Shown one piece after another: positions 7,611 through 16,669 of a DNA stretch of 64,000 bases. A program made the translations under genes and the position numbers. The notes below the pieces were generated by a model. It made no database searches. It was not told the origin of the DNA and saw only the letters and a program-made list of their open reading frames with translations. Origin of the DNA: an uncultured Campylobacter sp. (GTDB lineage: Bacteria; Campylobacterota; Campylobacteria; Campylobacterales; Campylobacteraceae); assembly GCF_938030145.1 (NCBI RefSeq), contig NZ_CALHGM010000034.1, forward strand, positions 37,330 to 101,329. The letters are read 5' to 3'. The first letter of the stretch is position 1. Each line of letters opens with the position of its first letter.

Positions 7611-10601
7611 TTAAAACTGAAACTCCCATGTCAGTTTATAGTTCCTACCCGGCGAGTAAAAACGGTTGATACCAAGTCCTGTTTCTTGATCTATCAGATT
7701 GCTAGTTCCAAAAGGCCTTATTGATCTGGCGCTTTCCCAAGTGATATATTTGCGATCGGTTATATTATATGCGCCTGCACGAAGAGTTAGATATTTGATC
7801 GGCTTTACATATGTTACGAAGTCTATCGTGGTATATGCGCCGCTTCTCCATTCCACTTCGCTATTGCTTACAGGTTTGCCGTTTACGATTTTGCCGCTTC
7901 GCGCTTGCTCATACCAATACATATTATAGGTGTCGTCTCCTTTTTTTGCAGCTACCGCAGTTACAAATAGATCTGCGCCGAATTTATCGCCTGGGCTTTG
8001 GTAGCTTACGCTATAAACCGCCGTTCTAGGCTGGATCGCATTCATCGGGGTATCTATTTTGCCATTACCTATGTCCATTCTACCCTTTTGGATACTTAGC
8101 TTGTATCCAATGCTAAAACCCTGCAATTGCTGCCAAATTTGATCCAAAGCCAGTCTCGAATCTATCTCTATTCCTCTTACTCTTGCTTTTGGACGATTTA
8201 CGTTTTGATACACAGAGGTAGGCAGCCTGCTTCCACCGTTTCCATAAGGAAGCTGAAATTCCCCCTTATATTGTAAATCTATAAAATTCCTATAATCCGT
8301 TTGGAATAAATTCAATGTAACAAAGCTTGGCGAATTATGAAGCGTAAAGGCAATCTCTTTAGTCTTTGCCGTTTCTTTTTTCAAATCCAAATTCGGATAT
8401 ATCGAAAAATCCGGATGCTGGAAAGTGAAGTAAATTTCGTCCGAAGTAGGCGCCCTAAATCCGTTTGCATATTTAAGTTGAAGTCTGAAAAAATCAAGTG
8501 GATCGATGCTTGTAGCTAAAGAATATGAATTTGCCGAATATTTTCTCTTCTGAGAAGCTAAATATACGGCGTTGGCTTCTGCATTTGCATCTTTGTGAGC
8601 TTTTATCTCTTTTTGAGATGGAGTGCCGGGAAGCGGCGTATAAGGAACAAACATTCCGATAAATAGATCAGTTGGAATTTTTGGCGTAACGCCTGGAGTA
8701 TAAGATGGATTGTGTTTAACCTTATCATATCTATAATTAAGATCAAAGGCCAAAACATCGTTTATACGAAAGTCATCTCCCACATAAAGCGCTCCGGTTT
8801 TGGTCTCAACTGGAATAAGGAAGCTAAAAGGATTGTCTTCGTGGCCGCAAGCGTCATTATAGGTAGAGGCATTGGTATATGATTGGCATTTATCTGGATA
8901 CCAAGTGCCTAATATGGGAAACTTAGGATTAGTATTTCTAACTCCAGTAAAATATTTAGCCCACCATTGTTTATTTTTAGGAGAATAACCCGCCCTATTT
9001 ACCATACTTTTATCGCTTTTACTATAAAGCCCTCCGTAACTTAAAGAGTGTTCTGTGCTTTTTATATGAAAGTCTTTTGTAAGGTCAAGATTAAACTGCT
9101 TAGTATTGGTGTTTAAATCTCTATCCTTCCAGTTGTTTTCTACGTATCCGTTTTGGCTAGGTAAAAGTATCTCATCCGAACCAACCGGTGATAATTTGCC
9201 GTAATTGCCTTTACTATAAGGCGTAGTTACTTTATTTATTGAATATGTTTTATATGTACCGCTATTCGTATCAAAAAGAGTCATACCTTTAGAGCAATCA
9301 TATTCATCACAATTGACATAGGCATCGTCATTAGGTTTATAACTGCTATATGCATTCATATCTAATATATGGGATTCGTTTTTTGGATTATCCGGATCTG
9401 AAAAATCAAACTGACTATCTACTAACGTAGGCATGAATCCCCACTTTAGCCATGTCTTTACTTCCCCTCCATATTTATCTACCATTTTTCCGTCTTCATT
9501 TATATGAAGGCCGGATGGATTTGAATTTCCCGCGCAATTATCACCCTCGCAATACTCATCCGTTCTTGCTTTTAACTTAATATGTTGCTTGTTATAGCTA
9601 AATTTTAAGCTATCCCACAAAGGCGTTTCATCGAAATTTTCGTAAGAAAACGAGTAATTCTTTCTTTCGCTTCTATCGTTAGTGTGTCGTATATCGTTAG
9701 TCAATGCTCCCCAAGGGGTTTGCGTATTATAAAGAGCAAATTGATTCGACCAGTCTATTCCCTCTGATTTTATATTAGACTTATCGTATCCTAGGCTAAA
9801 TCTATCGGTATCGGTGGGTTGAAAACCAAATTTGACAAGGGTGCTTTTCTTGTAAATTCTATACGGATCGGGCTTTTCCCTAACTTTTCTGATGACGGTT
9901 GGGTCATAGTCTTTATAACCCCAGTTTTTTAGTTCATGTCCTTCTCTATCAGTATGAATAGCCAAAAGATCAAACCACTTAAACCGAACTGCAGCTGCGT
10001 GGCTTTGCCAGTTTTGTCTATCCGCACTTTGATACCCGCGCTTAAATCCGTAATACCAATCCTTCTCCGTTAGATAATCTCTCGCATCCTTTGTCTCAAA
10101 CGCTACTGAGCCACCTAGCGCGCCCGAGCCTCTTTTTACCGAATCTGCACCTTTAGTGATATCTACTTGTCTTACGTTTTCAACCTCAACGCCGTTTCTA
10201 GTGTTATTAAAGTTTCCATATCCTTCAAATAGATCTTTAAAACCTTGCGAGCTTAGTGTTTCTGCTTGGCGAAGTCCATCTATACTGATATCGACGCGAT
10301 TTTCATCCACGCCGCGGATCGAATAACCACTAGCACCGAATCTTCCGCTTTCGACAACTGAAACGCCGGTTTCGTGACGAACCATATCTCTACTATCGCT
10401 AACTTGCTCTTTGGCAAGTTGCTTGGCGCTCTTTTTGGTTTCGCCGACTTTTTTGGTAAGCGGGTCGCTTTCTACGTTTCCCGTAACATTGATCTGCCCT
10501 AAATTTTGGGAGCCACCTTCGCTATCGTCTTGCGCAGCTAAAGTGACTGCACATAAACATAGCGTACCTATAGCCGCAACAGAAAGCCTAAGTAAGCTCA
10601 T
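7611..10601 (-). CDS. TonB-dependent receptor, transferrin/lactoferrin/haemoglobin type
   Basis: A 996-residue outer-membrane receptor. Residues 1-22 are a signal peptide; a TonB-box-like QINVTG follows at about 36-41. The plug domain (about 55-200) has the family pattern DMVRHETGVSVVESGRFGASGYSIRG cut short here as its core, then VDISIDGL. The rest is a large beta-barrel ending in aromatic WEFQF, the usual outer-membrane sorting end. Extracellular loops carry paired cysteines (near 358-363, 433-438 and 575-590), suggesting disulfide-closed loops. The family takes iron or haem from host proteins using TonB-ExbBD energy; which ligand cannot be told. No lipoprotein partner (TbpB/HpuA type) lies beside it. 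AAAGGA precedes the ATG, and an A/T-rich, possibly Fur-bound promoter region lies upstream. Confidence 0.88.
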   Translation of the reverse strand: MSLLRLSVAAIGTLCLCAVTLAAQDDSEGGSQNLGQINVTGNVESDPLTKKVGETKKSAKQLAKEQVSDSRDMVRHETGVSVVESGRFGASGYSIRGVDENRVDISIDGLRQAETLSSQGFKDLFEGYGNFNNTRNGVEVENVRQVDITKGADSVKRGSGALGGSVAFETKDARDYLTEKDWYYGFKRGYQSADRQNWQSHAAAVRFKWFDLLAIHTDREGHELKNWGYKDYDPTVIRKVREKPDPYRIYKKSTLVKFGFQPTDTDRFSLGYDKSNIKSEGIDWSNQFALYNTQTPWGALTNDIRHTNDRSERKNYSFSYENFDETPLWDSLKFSYNKQHIKLKARTDEYCEGDNCAGNSNPSGLHINEDGKMVDKYGGEVKTWLKWGFMPTLVDSQFDFSDPDNPKNESHILDMNAYSSYKPNDDAYVNCDEYDCSKGMTLFDTNSGTYKTYSINKVTTPYSKGNYGKLSPVGSDEILLPSQNGYVENNWKDRDLNTNTKQFNLDLTKDFHIKSTEHSLSYGGLYSKSDKSMVNRAGYSPKNKQWWAKYFTGVRNTNPKFPILGTWYPDKCQSYTNASTYNDACGHEDNPFSFLIPVETKTGALYVGDDFRINDVLAFDLNYRYDKVKHNPSYTPGVTPKIPTDLFIGMFVPYTPLPGTPSQKEIKAHKDANAEANAVYLASQKRKYSANSYSLATSIDPLDFFRLQLKYANGFRAPTSDEIYFTFQHPDFSIYPNLDLKKETAKTKEIAFTLHNSPSFVTLNLFQTDYRNFIDLQYKGEFQLPYGNGGSRLPTSVYQNVNRPKARVRGIEIDSRLALDQIWQQLQGFSIGYKLSIQKGRMDIGNGKIDTPMNAIQPRTAVYSVSYQSPGDKFGADLFVTAVAAKKGDDTYNMYWYEQARSGKIVNGKPVSNSEVEWRSGAYTTIDFVTYVKPIKYLTLRAGAYNITDRKYITWESARSIRPFGTSNLIDQETGLGINRFYSPGRNYKLTWEFQF

Positions 10602-10691
10602 TTTGATCCTTTTATAATACTATTTCTCATATGCGTTATTAAAAACTGCGATATATTAGTGAAAAATTCTTTAAATTTAAATTAAAAAGAA

Positions 10692-10715
10692 TTTATTTAT
10701 CATTTATAATTATAG
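10692..10715 (-). promoter_or_regulatory. Possible Fur-type operator upstream of the TonB receptor
   Basis: Read on the minus strand, an ATAATTATAAATGATAAAT stretch about 90-115 bases before the receptor start resembles loosely repeated Fur-box hexamers (GATAAT type). Iron control is expected for this receptor family, but the match is weak and the region is A/T-rich anyway. Confidence 0.3.
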
Positions 10716-10980
10716 CGCTTAATTTAATTTAAAGAAATCCCAGCCTTACGCTTTTGTATATTAAATTTATATTTTTTAAAATTACAAATTTTTACTTTAA
10801 ATTTGAAAGTATTTTAATGAAATACTAAACGATGATGGGGTAAATAAATTTTGAAATTTTAAGTTAAAAAATTTTAAAATTTTATCATAAGTGAGTGGAA
10901 TTTTATCTACGCGCAGTTTATAGCTGACATCATGGCAGATTGGTATTTCTAGGAAGCTGCGCCTAAGATAATTTATAAAA

Positions 10981-11002
10981 TTTAGAATTTTAAAATTCTA
11001 AA
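10981..11002. repeat. 22-bp perfect palindrome
   Basis: TTTAGAATTTTAAAATTCTAAA reads the same on both strands. It lies 60 bases after the Sel1 gene stop and could end its transcript or be an architectural site. It contains two RAATTY words (GAATTT and AAATTC). Confidence 0.7.
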
Positions 11003-11062
11003 AAATTGATAGCTCGCTGATTGCGTAGCCTTGTTTGCGCGAAAGCATGCAAGCTTCACGGA

Positions 11063-12088
11063 TTAAGGCGCGCTCGGTGCGATGCCGTGTTTATTATCGA
11101 TGAGTTCTGCTTCGTTTAATTGCTTGTATTCGTCGCAGCCGATCTGCTCTGCTAAATCGCATGCTTTCCCGTAAAATTCTTTTGCTAAGGATCTATCTTG
11201 TTTAATATGCCATCCATTTTTGTATAAATCCCCGAGATAACTACACGAGTCCGCATCCCCGCTCTCGCAAGTATTTTTAAGCAAATTTAGCCCGCTTTGA
11301 TATAGGCTTTCTGCTTTTTGGTAATTACCTGCTTTGTAAAAGTCTCCCAGAGTCAAGCACGCCGCCGCCCTGCCGCCATCACAAGCCTTTTGGTATAAAT
11401 CCGCAGCCTTTTTGAAATCCTTCTCTACGCCCCTGCCGTCTATATATAGATCCGCTAGGCGCTGGCACTCATATAAGTCGCCTTCATCGCATTTCTTTTG
11501 ATTTATTTGAGCCTTCTTTTGGTACAAAACAGCCGCTTTTTTATATAAGCTCTCCGACTTTTGCAAGTCCTGCTCGACCTTGTCGCCGTTTTTATATAAA
11601 TATGCAAGGTTATTGCACATATCTGCATCACCGTTATCGCAAATCATTTGACGCAAAACCATAGCCTTGTGCTTGTCTCTTGGGACGCCGATACCAGATT
11701 CGTATGAAATTGCAAGCAAATTGCACGAAAACATATTGCCGCCGTCACAAGCCTTTTGATGCAGGCTCGCCGCCTTTTGATAATCTTGTCTAACGCCATA
11801 GCCTTCAAAGTATAGTCCTGCAAGCTCATAGCAACCGGTCATATCTCCGTCATCGCAGGCTTTTTGATAAAAATTCGCCGCTTTTTGATAGTTTTGAGTG
11901 ACGTTCCTGCCGAATCGATATAAGTTTCCGAGCCTATAGCAACTTCGCGTATCTCCACCGTCGCAGCTGCGCTGCCACATTTTTATCGCTTTAGGATAAT
12001 CGCCGTCCTCATAGAGCTTATCCGCGTCTTCAAAGACTCCCCCCATGCAAAACATAGCTATAACGGCTAGATAAAGATATCTTTTCAT
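11063..12088 (-). CDS. Secreted Sel1-like (Hcp-type) repeat protein
   Basis: A 341-residue protein made of about seven Sel1-like repeats after a short hydrophobic N-terminus (residues 1-17, probably a cleaved signal peptide). Each repeat follows the helix-turn-helix plan with LYxxGxGVxxDxxKAxxxYQKACDxG, and cysteines recur in pairs 8 residues apart (CDDGDMTGC type). This is the disulfide pattern of the Helicobacter cysteine-rich proteins (Hcp). Some Hcp proteins bind beta-lactams or peptidoglycan-related compounds and are secreted; the role here is unknown. It is the first of four related genes in this region, separated from the others by ppk. RBS: a GGGATTA site shortly before the ATG. Confidence 0.88.
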   Translation of the reverse strand: MKRYLYLAVIAMFCMGGVFEDADKLYEDGDYPKAIKMWQRSCDGGDTRSCYRLGNLYRFGRNVTQNYQKAANFYQKACDDGDMTGCYELAGLYFEGYGVRQDYQKAASLHQKACDGGNMFSCNLLAISYESGIGVPRDKHKAMVLRQMICDNGDADMCNNLAYLYKNGDKVEQDLQKSESLYKKAAVLYQKKAQINQKKCDEGDLYECQRLADLYIDGRGVEKDFKKAADLYQKACDGGRAAACLTLGDFYKAGNYQKAESLYQSGLNLLKNTCESGDADSCSYLGDLYKNGWHIKQDRSLAKEFYGKACDLAEQIGCDEYKQLNEAELIDNKHGIAPSAP

Positions 12089-12219
12089 TTAATCCCTTTG
12101 AAATTTCTGTAAATCTACTCGCGCATTCACGGTGTAAAATTCTGCATCTAATATTTTATGATCTCGGCTTGCGCGCGGGCTTAATGCCAAGCGGTCTAGC
12201 GCGCAAATCCGGCGCGCAC

Positions 12220-14301
12220 TTAACTCTCCTTCAAAAGCTTAGTTAGCGCAGTGCCGCTTTCGTCGTGTTTGCGGATATTTTTATAAATTTTACTAAAATA
12301 AGCTTCTAAAAATTCCTGATCGTCGATCTTTTCTTCGCCCTTTTTCGGCGCGATCTTTCGGTACTCGCCGCTGCTTTGCAGCTCGAATGCAAGCTCGTTG
12401 TCGCTTAGCTGAAGTTTTAAAATTTCTTTGAGCTTGTTTTGCAAATTTTCGTTGTAGATCGGGCTCATCAGCTCCAGTCTGCGCTCTAAATTTCGCGGCA
12501 TCCAATCCGCGCTCGCGATATATAGGCTGGGCTGCGCGTGCGCGAAATAAAAAATTCTAGCGTGCTCCAGGTATTTGCCGACGATCGAGATCACGCGGAT
12601 ATTTTCGCTGACGCCCTTAAGTGCTGGGCGCAAGCAGCAGATGCCGCGCACGATGAGATCGATCTTTACGCCCGCGGCGCTTGCTTTATACAGCGCCTTG
12701 ATCATATCGCCGTCGACAAGAGCGTTCATCTTAGCGATGATCCTGCCGGCAGAGCCTTTTTTCTCCTCGTTTTTTATCATCGCCAGGAGTCGCTCTTTGA
12801 TCTGCATCGGCGACATAGCGAGGTTGTCAAGCTTGCGGTTTTTGTTGTAGCCCGAGAGGATGTGGAAGAAATTCGTCGTGTCCTTATCGAAGCGGTCGCC
12901 GCAGGTAAAAAAGCTCACATCGGTGTAAATTTTAGCGCTCGAGCCGTTGTAGTTGCCCGTGCCTAGGTGGATATAAAATTTTAGCTTGCCGTCCTCTTTT
13001 TTGATGATCTGAGTTACCTTGGCGTGGACTTTAAAGCCCGTGATGCCGTAGATCACGTGCGCGCCGGCGTCTTCGAGAGCCTTCGCCCAGTGCAGGTTGT
13101 TTTCCTCATCAAACCTCGCCTTAAGCTCGACCATCACCGTTACCTGCTTACCGTCGCTTGCGGCCTCGATCAGGCTTTGAACGATCGGGGAGTTTTTCTC
13201 CACGCGATATAGCGTCATACGGATCGAGATGACCTTTGGATCTTTGGCGGCCTCTTTGATGAGCTTTTGGACAGGATCGAAGCTCTCGTAAGGATGGATC
13301 AGCAGGATATCCTCTTTCTCCATCGCGCTCATAACGGAGGTGTTTTCGTTAAAGGGGGGCAGAGTTTTTGGCAGATATTGAGGATGGGCTAGAAAGGAAA
13401 AATCCTTATTGGAAGCGATCTCCCAAAGCCCGTCCAGCGTAAGCGGCACGGCGCATTCATATATATCTTTGTAAAAAATTTTAAGATGGGAATTTAGAAA
13501 TTCCAGCAGTTCGGCATCGGCGTCTTTCTCGATCTGAAGCCGCACGAAAGCCCCTTTACGGCGCAGCTTAAGCCCCGCTTCCAGGATCATCATAAAATCG
13601 TCCGCTTCCTCCTCTTCGATCACGATGTCGGCGTTTCGCGTGACGCGGAAAGCTGCGGAGCTGATGAGCTTATAGCCCGGGAAAATTTCCTCCGCGTGGC
13701 GTTTTACGATGGTGCCGATCGGCACGTAGGTGTTTTGCGCGACCTGCACGAAGCGCGGGATCACGCGCGGAATTCTAATCATCCCAAAATGCACCGACTC
13801 GGGCGCGCCCTCGTCGCAGAGCTTGACTGCGAGGGAGAAGCTGAGATTATTTAAATGCGGGAATGGATGGGTCGCATCGACTGCGATCGGGACGATGACG
13901 GGCATTATCTGCGAGAAGAAAAACTCGTCCGCTGCGGGCTTTAGCTCGGGCTGCAGCTCGTCGTAGCTTTTGATAAAAAGCCCGTTTTTGCAAAGCTCCT
14001 TTTGTATGCCGAAATACTGCTGCTCAAGCTCGGTTTGTTCGTTTCTTAGATAGGAGCGGATCGCGCGTAGCTGCTCGAGAGGCGTCATCTCGTCATCTCC
14101 GCTGGTTATAACGCCGGCGGTGAAAAGCTGCTTCAAGCCCGCCACGCGGATCATATAAAATTCGTCTAAATTCGTGCTGTAAATCGCTAGAAATTTTAAT
14201 TTTTCAATTAGCGGGATATCCTTTTTGCATTGTTCCAGCACGCGGGTATTGAAGCGCAGCCAGCTTAGCTCGCGGTTTATAAAATTATTTTGTGTTTGCA
14301 T
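12220..14301 (-). CDS. ppk: Polyphosphate kinase 1
   Basis: Makes long-chain polyphosphate reversibly from ATP at the inner membrane; in C. jejuni it affects stress survival, motility and virulence. The N-terminal domain starts with the typical NFINRELSWLRFN. The catalytic histidine lies in the FKVHAK motif (about residue 426), with IHLGTGNYN (about 445) and EHARI further on. I set the start at the ATG at 14301, which has AAAAAGGAG at the right distance; the upstream reading to 14343 has no ribosome site. The resulting 693 residues fit Campylobacter Ppk1. It sits on the same strand between Sel1-like genes, but gaps of 113-130 bases suggest separate promoters. Confidence 0.97.
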   Translation of the reverse strand: MQTQNNFINRELSWLRFNTRVLEQCKKDIPLIEKLKFLAIYSTNLDEFYMIRVAGLKQLFTAGVITSGDDEMTPLEQLRAIRSYLRNEQTELEQQYFGIQKELCKNGLFIKSYDELQPELKPAADEFFFSQIMPVIVPIAVDATHPFPHLNNLSFSLAVKLCDEGAPESVHFGMIRIPRVIPRFVQVAQNTYVPIGTIVKRHAEEIFPGYKLISSAAFRVTRNADIVIEEEEADDFMMILEAGLKLRRKGAFVRLQIEKDADAELLEFLNSHLKIFYKDIYECAVPLTLDGLWEIASNKDFSFLAHPQYLPKTLPPFNENTSVMSAMEKEDILLIHPYESFDPVQKLIKEAAKDPKVISIRMTLYRVEKNSPIVQSLIEAASDGKQVTVMVELKARFDEENNLHWAKALEDAGAHVIYGITGFKVHAKVTQIIKKEDGKLKFYIHLGTGNYNGSSAKIYTDVSFFTCGDRFDKDTTNFFHILSGYNKNRKLDNLAMSPMQIKERLLAMIKNEEKKGSAGRIIAKMNALVDGDMIKALYKASAAGVKIDLIVRGICCLRPALKGVSENIRVISIVGKYLEHARIFYFAHAQPSLYIASADWMPRNLERRLELMSPIYNENLQNKLKEILKLQLSDNELAFELQSSGEYRKIAPKKGEEKIDDQEFLEAYFSKIYKNIRKHDESGTALTKLLKES

Positions 14302-14414
14302 AAAAACTCCTTTTTGAATATTAATTCTAAGATTATAGCCCAATTAAGATTAAATTTTAAAGTCCGAATTTCATGAGCTTGCAAGTGGGGTAATTTAGTA
14401 TTTAAAATTCTACC

Positions 14415-15200
14415 CTAATTCCCTATTTTTCCTAAATCCTTGCACATTTGCGTGTCGCCGTCTTTGCAGCCCAGCTGCAAATACCGCCTTAAATATAAAA
14501 TTTGCTCTTTCTCCTCCTCGCTCATATCAAGCACCCATTTGCACGCCTCCTTTACATTACCCCTGTCGCAAGCCTTTTTACAAAAATTTTTGCCTTCATT
14601 TTTATCTACTTTAGCCCACAATAGCAATCCGTAAGCGTAGCACGAAGGGTAATGCTCTCCGTTGCAGCCGATTTCATAAAATTTCATAACCTCATTTATA
14701 TTCTCATTCTCTCTGTTTAACGATGTGGCAAAGTGCCCGCATCCTGCGGGATTTCCCGCATCGCAGGATTTTTTAAAATACTCTTTTGCCACAAGCTCGT
14801 CTTTTTTTACGCCTTCACCATAAAAATATAAAAGCCCGTAGTCATCACAAAATTTCGCGTCCAGCTCGCAAGCTCTTTCGTAATATGTCTTGATTTTCGC
14901 GTGTTTTTCGTCCAAAGAAGTAAGCGAATACGCTTGTCCCATAAAAATGCAGCCTTTGGCATATCCCAAACTGCATGATTTTTCAAAAAATTCCAATGCC
15001 AAATCATCGTTTTTTCGTGCGCAAGATTTATTATTTAGAATTAAAGCCGCCAAATAACATGCTTCGCCGTCACCGCTACTGCATTTCTTTAAATTTAAAT
15101 CGTAAATATCGCACGCAGGCGCCCCTAGAGAATAAATTTCGCTTACGCTCTCAGCCTTTAAAAACAGAACCGACGCGAGTATAAAAAATAGCGCTTTCAT
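14415..15200 (-). CDS. Secreted Sel1-like (Hcp-type) repeat protein
   Basis: A 261-residue secreted protein with a signal peptide ending near ...LKAESV, followed by about five Sel1-like repeats with the paired-cysteine pattern (CSLGYAKGC, CDAGNPAGC, CDRGNVKEAC types). I chose the ATG at 15200, preceded by GAAGGCTGA; the upstream TTG at 15218 is less likely. The ATG overlaps the stop of a 47-codon ORF (ATGA), so it may be translated by coupling from that ORF. Related to the proteins at 11063, 15376 and 15909. Function unknown; the family is periplasmic or secreted and mediates protein contacts. Confidence 0.87.
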   Translation of the reverse strand: MKALFFILASVLFLKAESVSEIYSLGAPACDIYDLNLKKCSSGDGEACYLAALILNNKSCARKNDDLALEFFEKSCSLGYAKGCIFMGQAYSLTSLDEKHAKIKTYYERACELDAKFCDDYGLLYFYGEGVKKDELVAKEYFKKSCDAGNPAGCGHFATSLNRENENINEVMKFYEIGCNGEHYPSCYAYGLLLWAKVDKNEGKNFCKKACDRGNVKEACKWVLDMSEEEKEQILYLRRYLQLGCKDGDTQMCKDLGKIGN

Positions 15201-15340
15201 TTCAGCCTTCGTAAACAATATAAATTTAAATCAGAAAACGACGTAAATTTTATCTCTTTGCTAGCGGCTGCGCTTTGGTTACGCTCTGCCGAGGCTTGCG
15301 TTATTAAAGGCGCCAAAATTACGGGATAGAATTCTTTCAT
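15197..15340 (-). CDS. Small ORF, 47 codons, coupled to the Sel1 gene
   Basis: ATG at 15340-15338 to TGA at 15199-15197. The first residues are MKEFYPVILAPLITQASAE and the C-terminus is basic (CLRRLK). The start overlaps the stop of a 10-codon mini-ORF (TAATG) and the stop overlaps the start of the Sel1 gene (ATGA). An A/G-rich GGGGGAAAGAG stretch lies upstream. The double overlap argues that it is translated, but I recognise no family, and it could also be a regulatory coupling ORF or a decayed gene. Confidence 0.45.
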   Translation of the reverse strand: MKEFYPVILAPLITQASAERNQSAAASKEIKFTSFSDLNLYCLRRLK

Positions 15341-15372
15341 TATCGCTCTTTCCCCCTCTTTGGATTTGCCAT
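15340..15372 (-). CDS. Ten-codon mini-ORF (possible leader)
   Basis: Encodes MANPKRGKER. A very good AAGGAG site sits at the end of the preceding Sel1-like gene, 6 bases before this ATG, and the stop overlaps the next ORF start as TAATG. It probably hands ribosomes on to the 47-codon ORF; a role for the peptide is unproven. Confidence 0.35.
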   Translation of the reverse strand: MANPKRGKER

Positions 15373-15375
15373 CTT

Positions 15376-15912
15376 TTACTCCTTGGTTGAATTTTCATTT
15401 TCATGGTATTTTTGATAAATTTTCCCGTATGCCTTTCTAGCACATTTTACAGGATCGCGATCTTTGCTGTCGCGCAAACAGTCGTCTAGAGCTTCTCTTA
15501 GTTCGCAAGATTTTAACTTAAGTAGTTTTTTCTCATCATTAAATTTTTCGCAAGCTATAACATAGTTACTAAAAGCCCTTTCGATATTGCCTCTTCTCAT
15601 AATGTCAAATATTCCCAGATTGTAGCAGGACTCGGCTACGCCTGCCTTACAAGATTTATCTAATGGCGCAACCGAGGCTTCGCGCATACCCAGTTCAAAG
15701 CCCATAATATAACCCACATCGGCGCACCCGATCATATCTCCGCCATCACATTTTTTAGATAAAATTTTTATCAGCTTAGTGCATGAGCTATATTTACCGT
15801 TTCCTTTATCGCATTCGTTGTAAAGATTTTCCTCTTCAGCCGTAGGCTTATCCGCTATTGCGATAGAAGCTAAAAATATCATAGAATAAAATATAAAGCA
15901 TAGCCTTGTCAT
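15376..15912 (-). CDS. Secreted cysteine-rich Sel1/Hcp-like protein
   Basis: A 178-residue protein with a signal peptide (residues 1-20, ending IAIADK). Cysteines recur with the Sel1/Hcp spacing: CDKGNGKYSSC, CDGGDMIGC, CKAGVAESC. Only about two to three repeats are present, so it is a short family member with a charged C-terminus (HENENSTKE). It is a close paralogue of the upstream gene (both carry C-(D)-x-G-(x)-GKYSSC), and their ORFs overlap by 4 bases, indicating a tandem duplication in one operon. Function unknown. Confidence 0.8.
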   Translation of the reverse strand: MTRLCFIFYSMIFLASIAIADKPTAEEENLYNECDKGNGKYSSCTKLIKILSKKCDGGDMIGCADVGYIMGFELGMREASVAPLDKSCKAGVAESCYNLGIFDIMRRGNIERAFSNYVIACEKFNDEKKLLKLKSCELREALDDCLRDSKDRDPVKCARKAYGKIYQKYHENENSTKE

Positions 15913-16451
15913 TTCAACTCCCCATATAGTTTATTATAAATTTCTTTCATTTTTCCTCTTGGATTGCACTCTTTATCTTCCATACAAATTTTAAGTTCAT
16001 CGTAAAATCCGCAATACTCATGTGCAGATTCCGAATCCATACTACATATTTTTTTAAAGCTCTTTAAAACTCTATCTGTATTTCCGGTGAAATACAGATC
16101 TTCCCAATTAAGGCATAAGCAACTCGTCATTAAATTTGCATCGCAACTTTTAACAAGATAATTTATAGCTTCTTCGTCTCTATTTAATGTCAATAAAAGA
16201 AGCGCATTTAATTCGCAACTTAAATAACGCCTATCGTCGTCGCACTCTTTAGATAAAATTTCAACGAGTTTATTGCACGAGCTATATTTTCCATCACCGT
16301 AATCGCAGGATTTAAAAAGCATCCTTTGCTCTTCGTTATTAAAATCCTCTAACTTTATCAAGCTTGTCAAATGCGATTTTGCTGCAGCGGGGATGGCTAT
16401 TAATGCCACCATAAACGTGAGTATATAAATTTTAAGATAGAATTTTTTCAT
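15909..16451 (-). CDS. Secreted cysteine-rich Sel1/Hcp-like protein
   Basis: A 180-residue paralogue of the protein at 15376. It has a signal peptide (MKKFYLKIYILTF core, cleavage near AAAK), then CDYGDGKYSSC, a CDANLMTSC unit and a run of further cysteines towards the C-terminus. AAGGAG lies 6 bases before the ATG. It is the first gene of a same-strand chain that runs through the paralogue, the mini-ORFs and the Sel1 gene at 14415. The repeats are more degenerate than in the other members. Function unknown. Confidence 0.78.
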   Translation of the reverse strand: MKKFYLKIYILTFMVALIAIPAAAKSHLTSLIKLEDFNNEEQRMLFKSCDYGDGKYSSCNKLVEILSKECDDDRRYLSCELNALLLLTLNRDEEAINYLVKSCDANLMTSCLCLNWEDLYFTGNTDRVLKSFKKICSMDSESAHEYCGFYDELKICMEDKECNPRGKMKEIYNKLYGELK

Positions 16452-16669
16452 TAGTACTCCTTGTTTTAAGCGACGATTATATTTAAAAATTTTTAGCTGC
16501 TTCTTAAAATTTAAGAGGCACGGCGGTGCAATAAGTGCGCCGTAATCCCACCCGCCTGCGCTTAGATGAAATTTTAAAATTTAGCCGCCCGCTACGCACG
16601 AAAACTCCATAATCCGCCGTAAAATTTCGCTCGCAATGAATCTAAGTTGCGCGGGCATAATCCGCCGCC

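Larger units (their letters stand above)
10602..11062. other. Intergenic region between the TonB receptor and a Sel1 gene
   Basis: About 460 bases, very A/T-rich, with no credible ORF. It holds the receptor promoter region, a 7-bp hairpin at about 10808-10826, and the long palindrome at 10981-11002. Confidence 0.6.

Noticed and set aside
7401..10960. Similar AGCTGA..TCAT..CAGA stretches flanking the TonB receptor (about 7413 and 10921) as possible direct repeats of a transferred island
   Set aside because: The match is short and gapped, without clear ends; chance similarity is likely.
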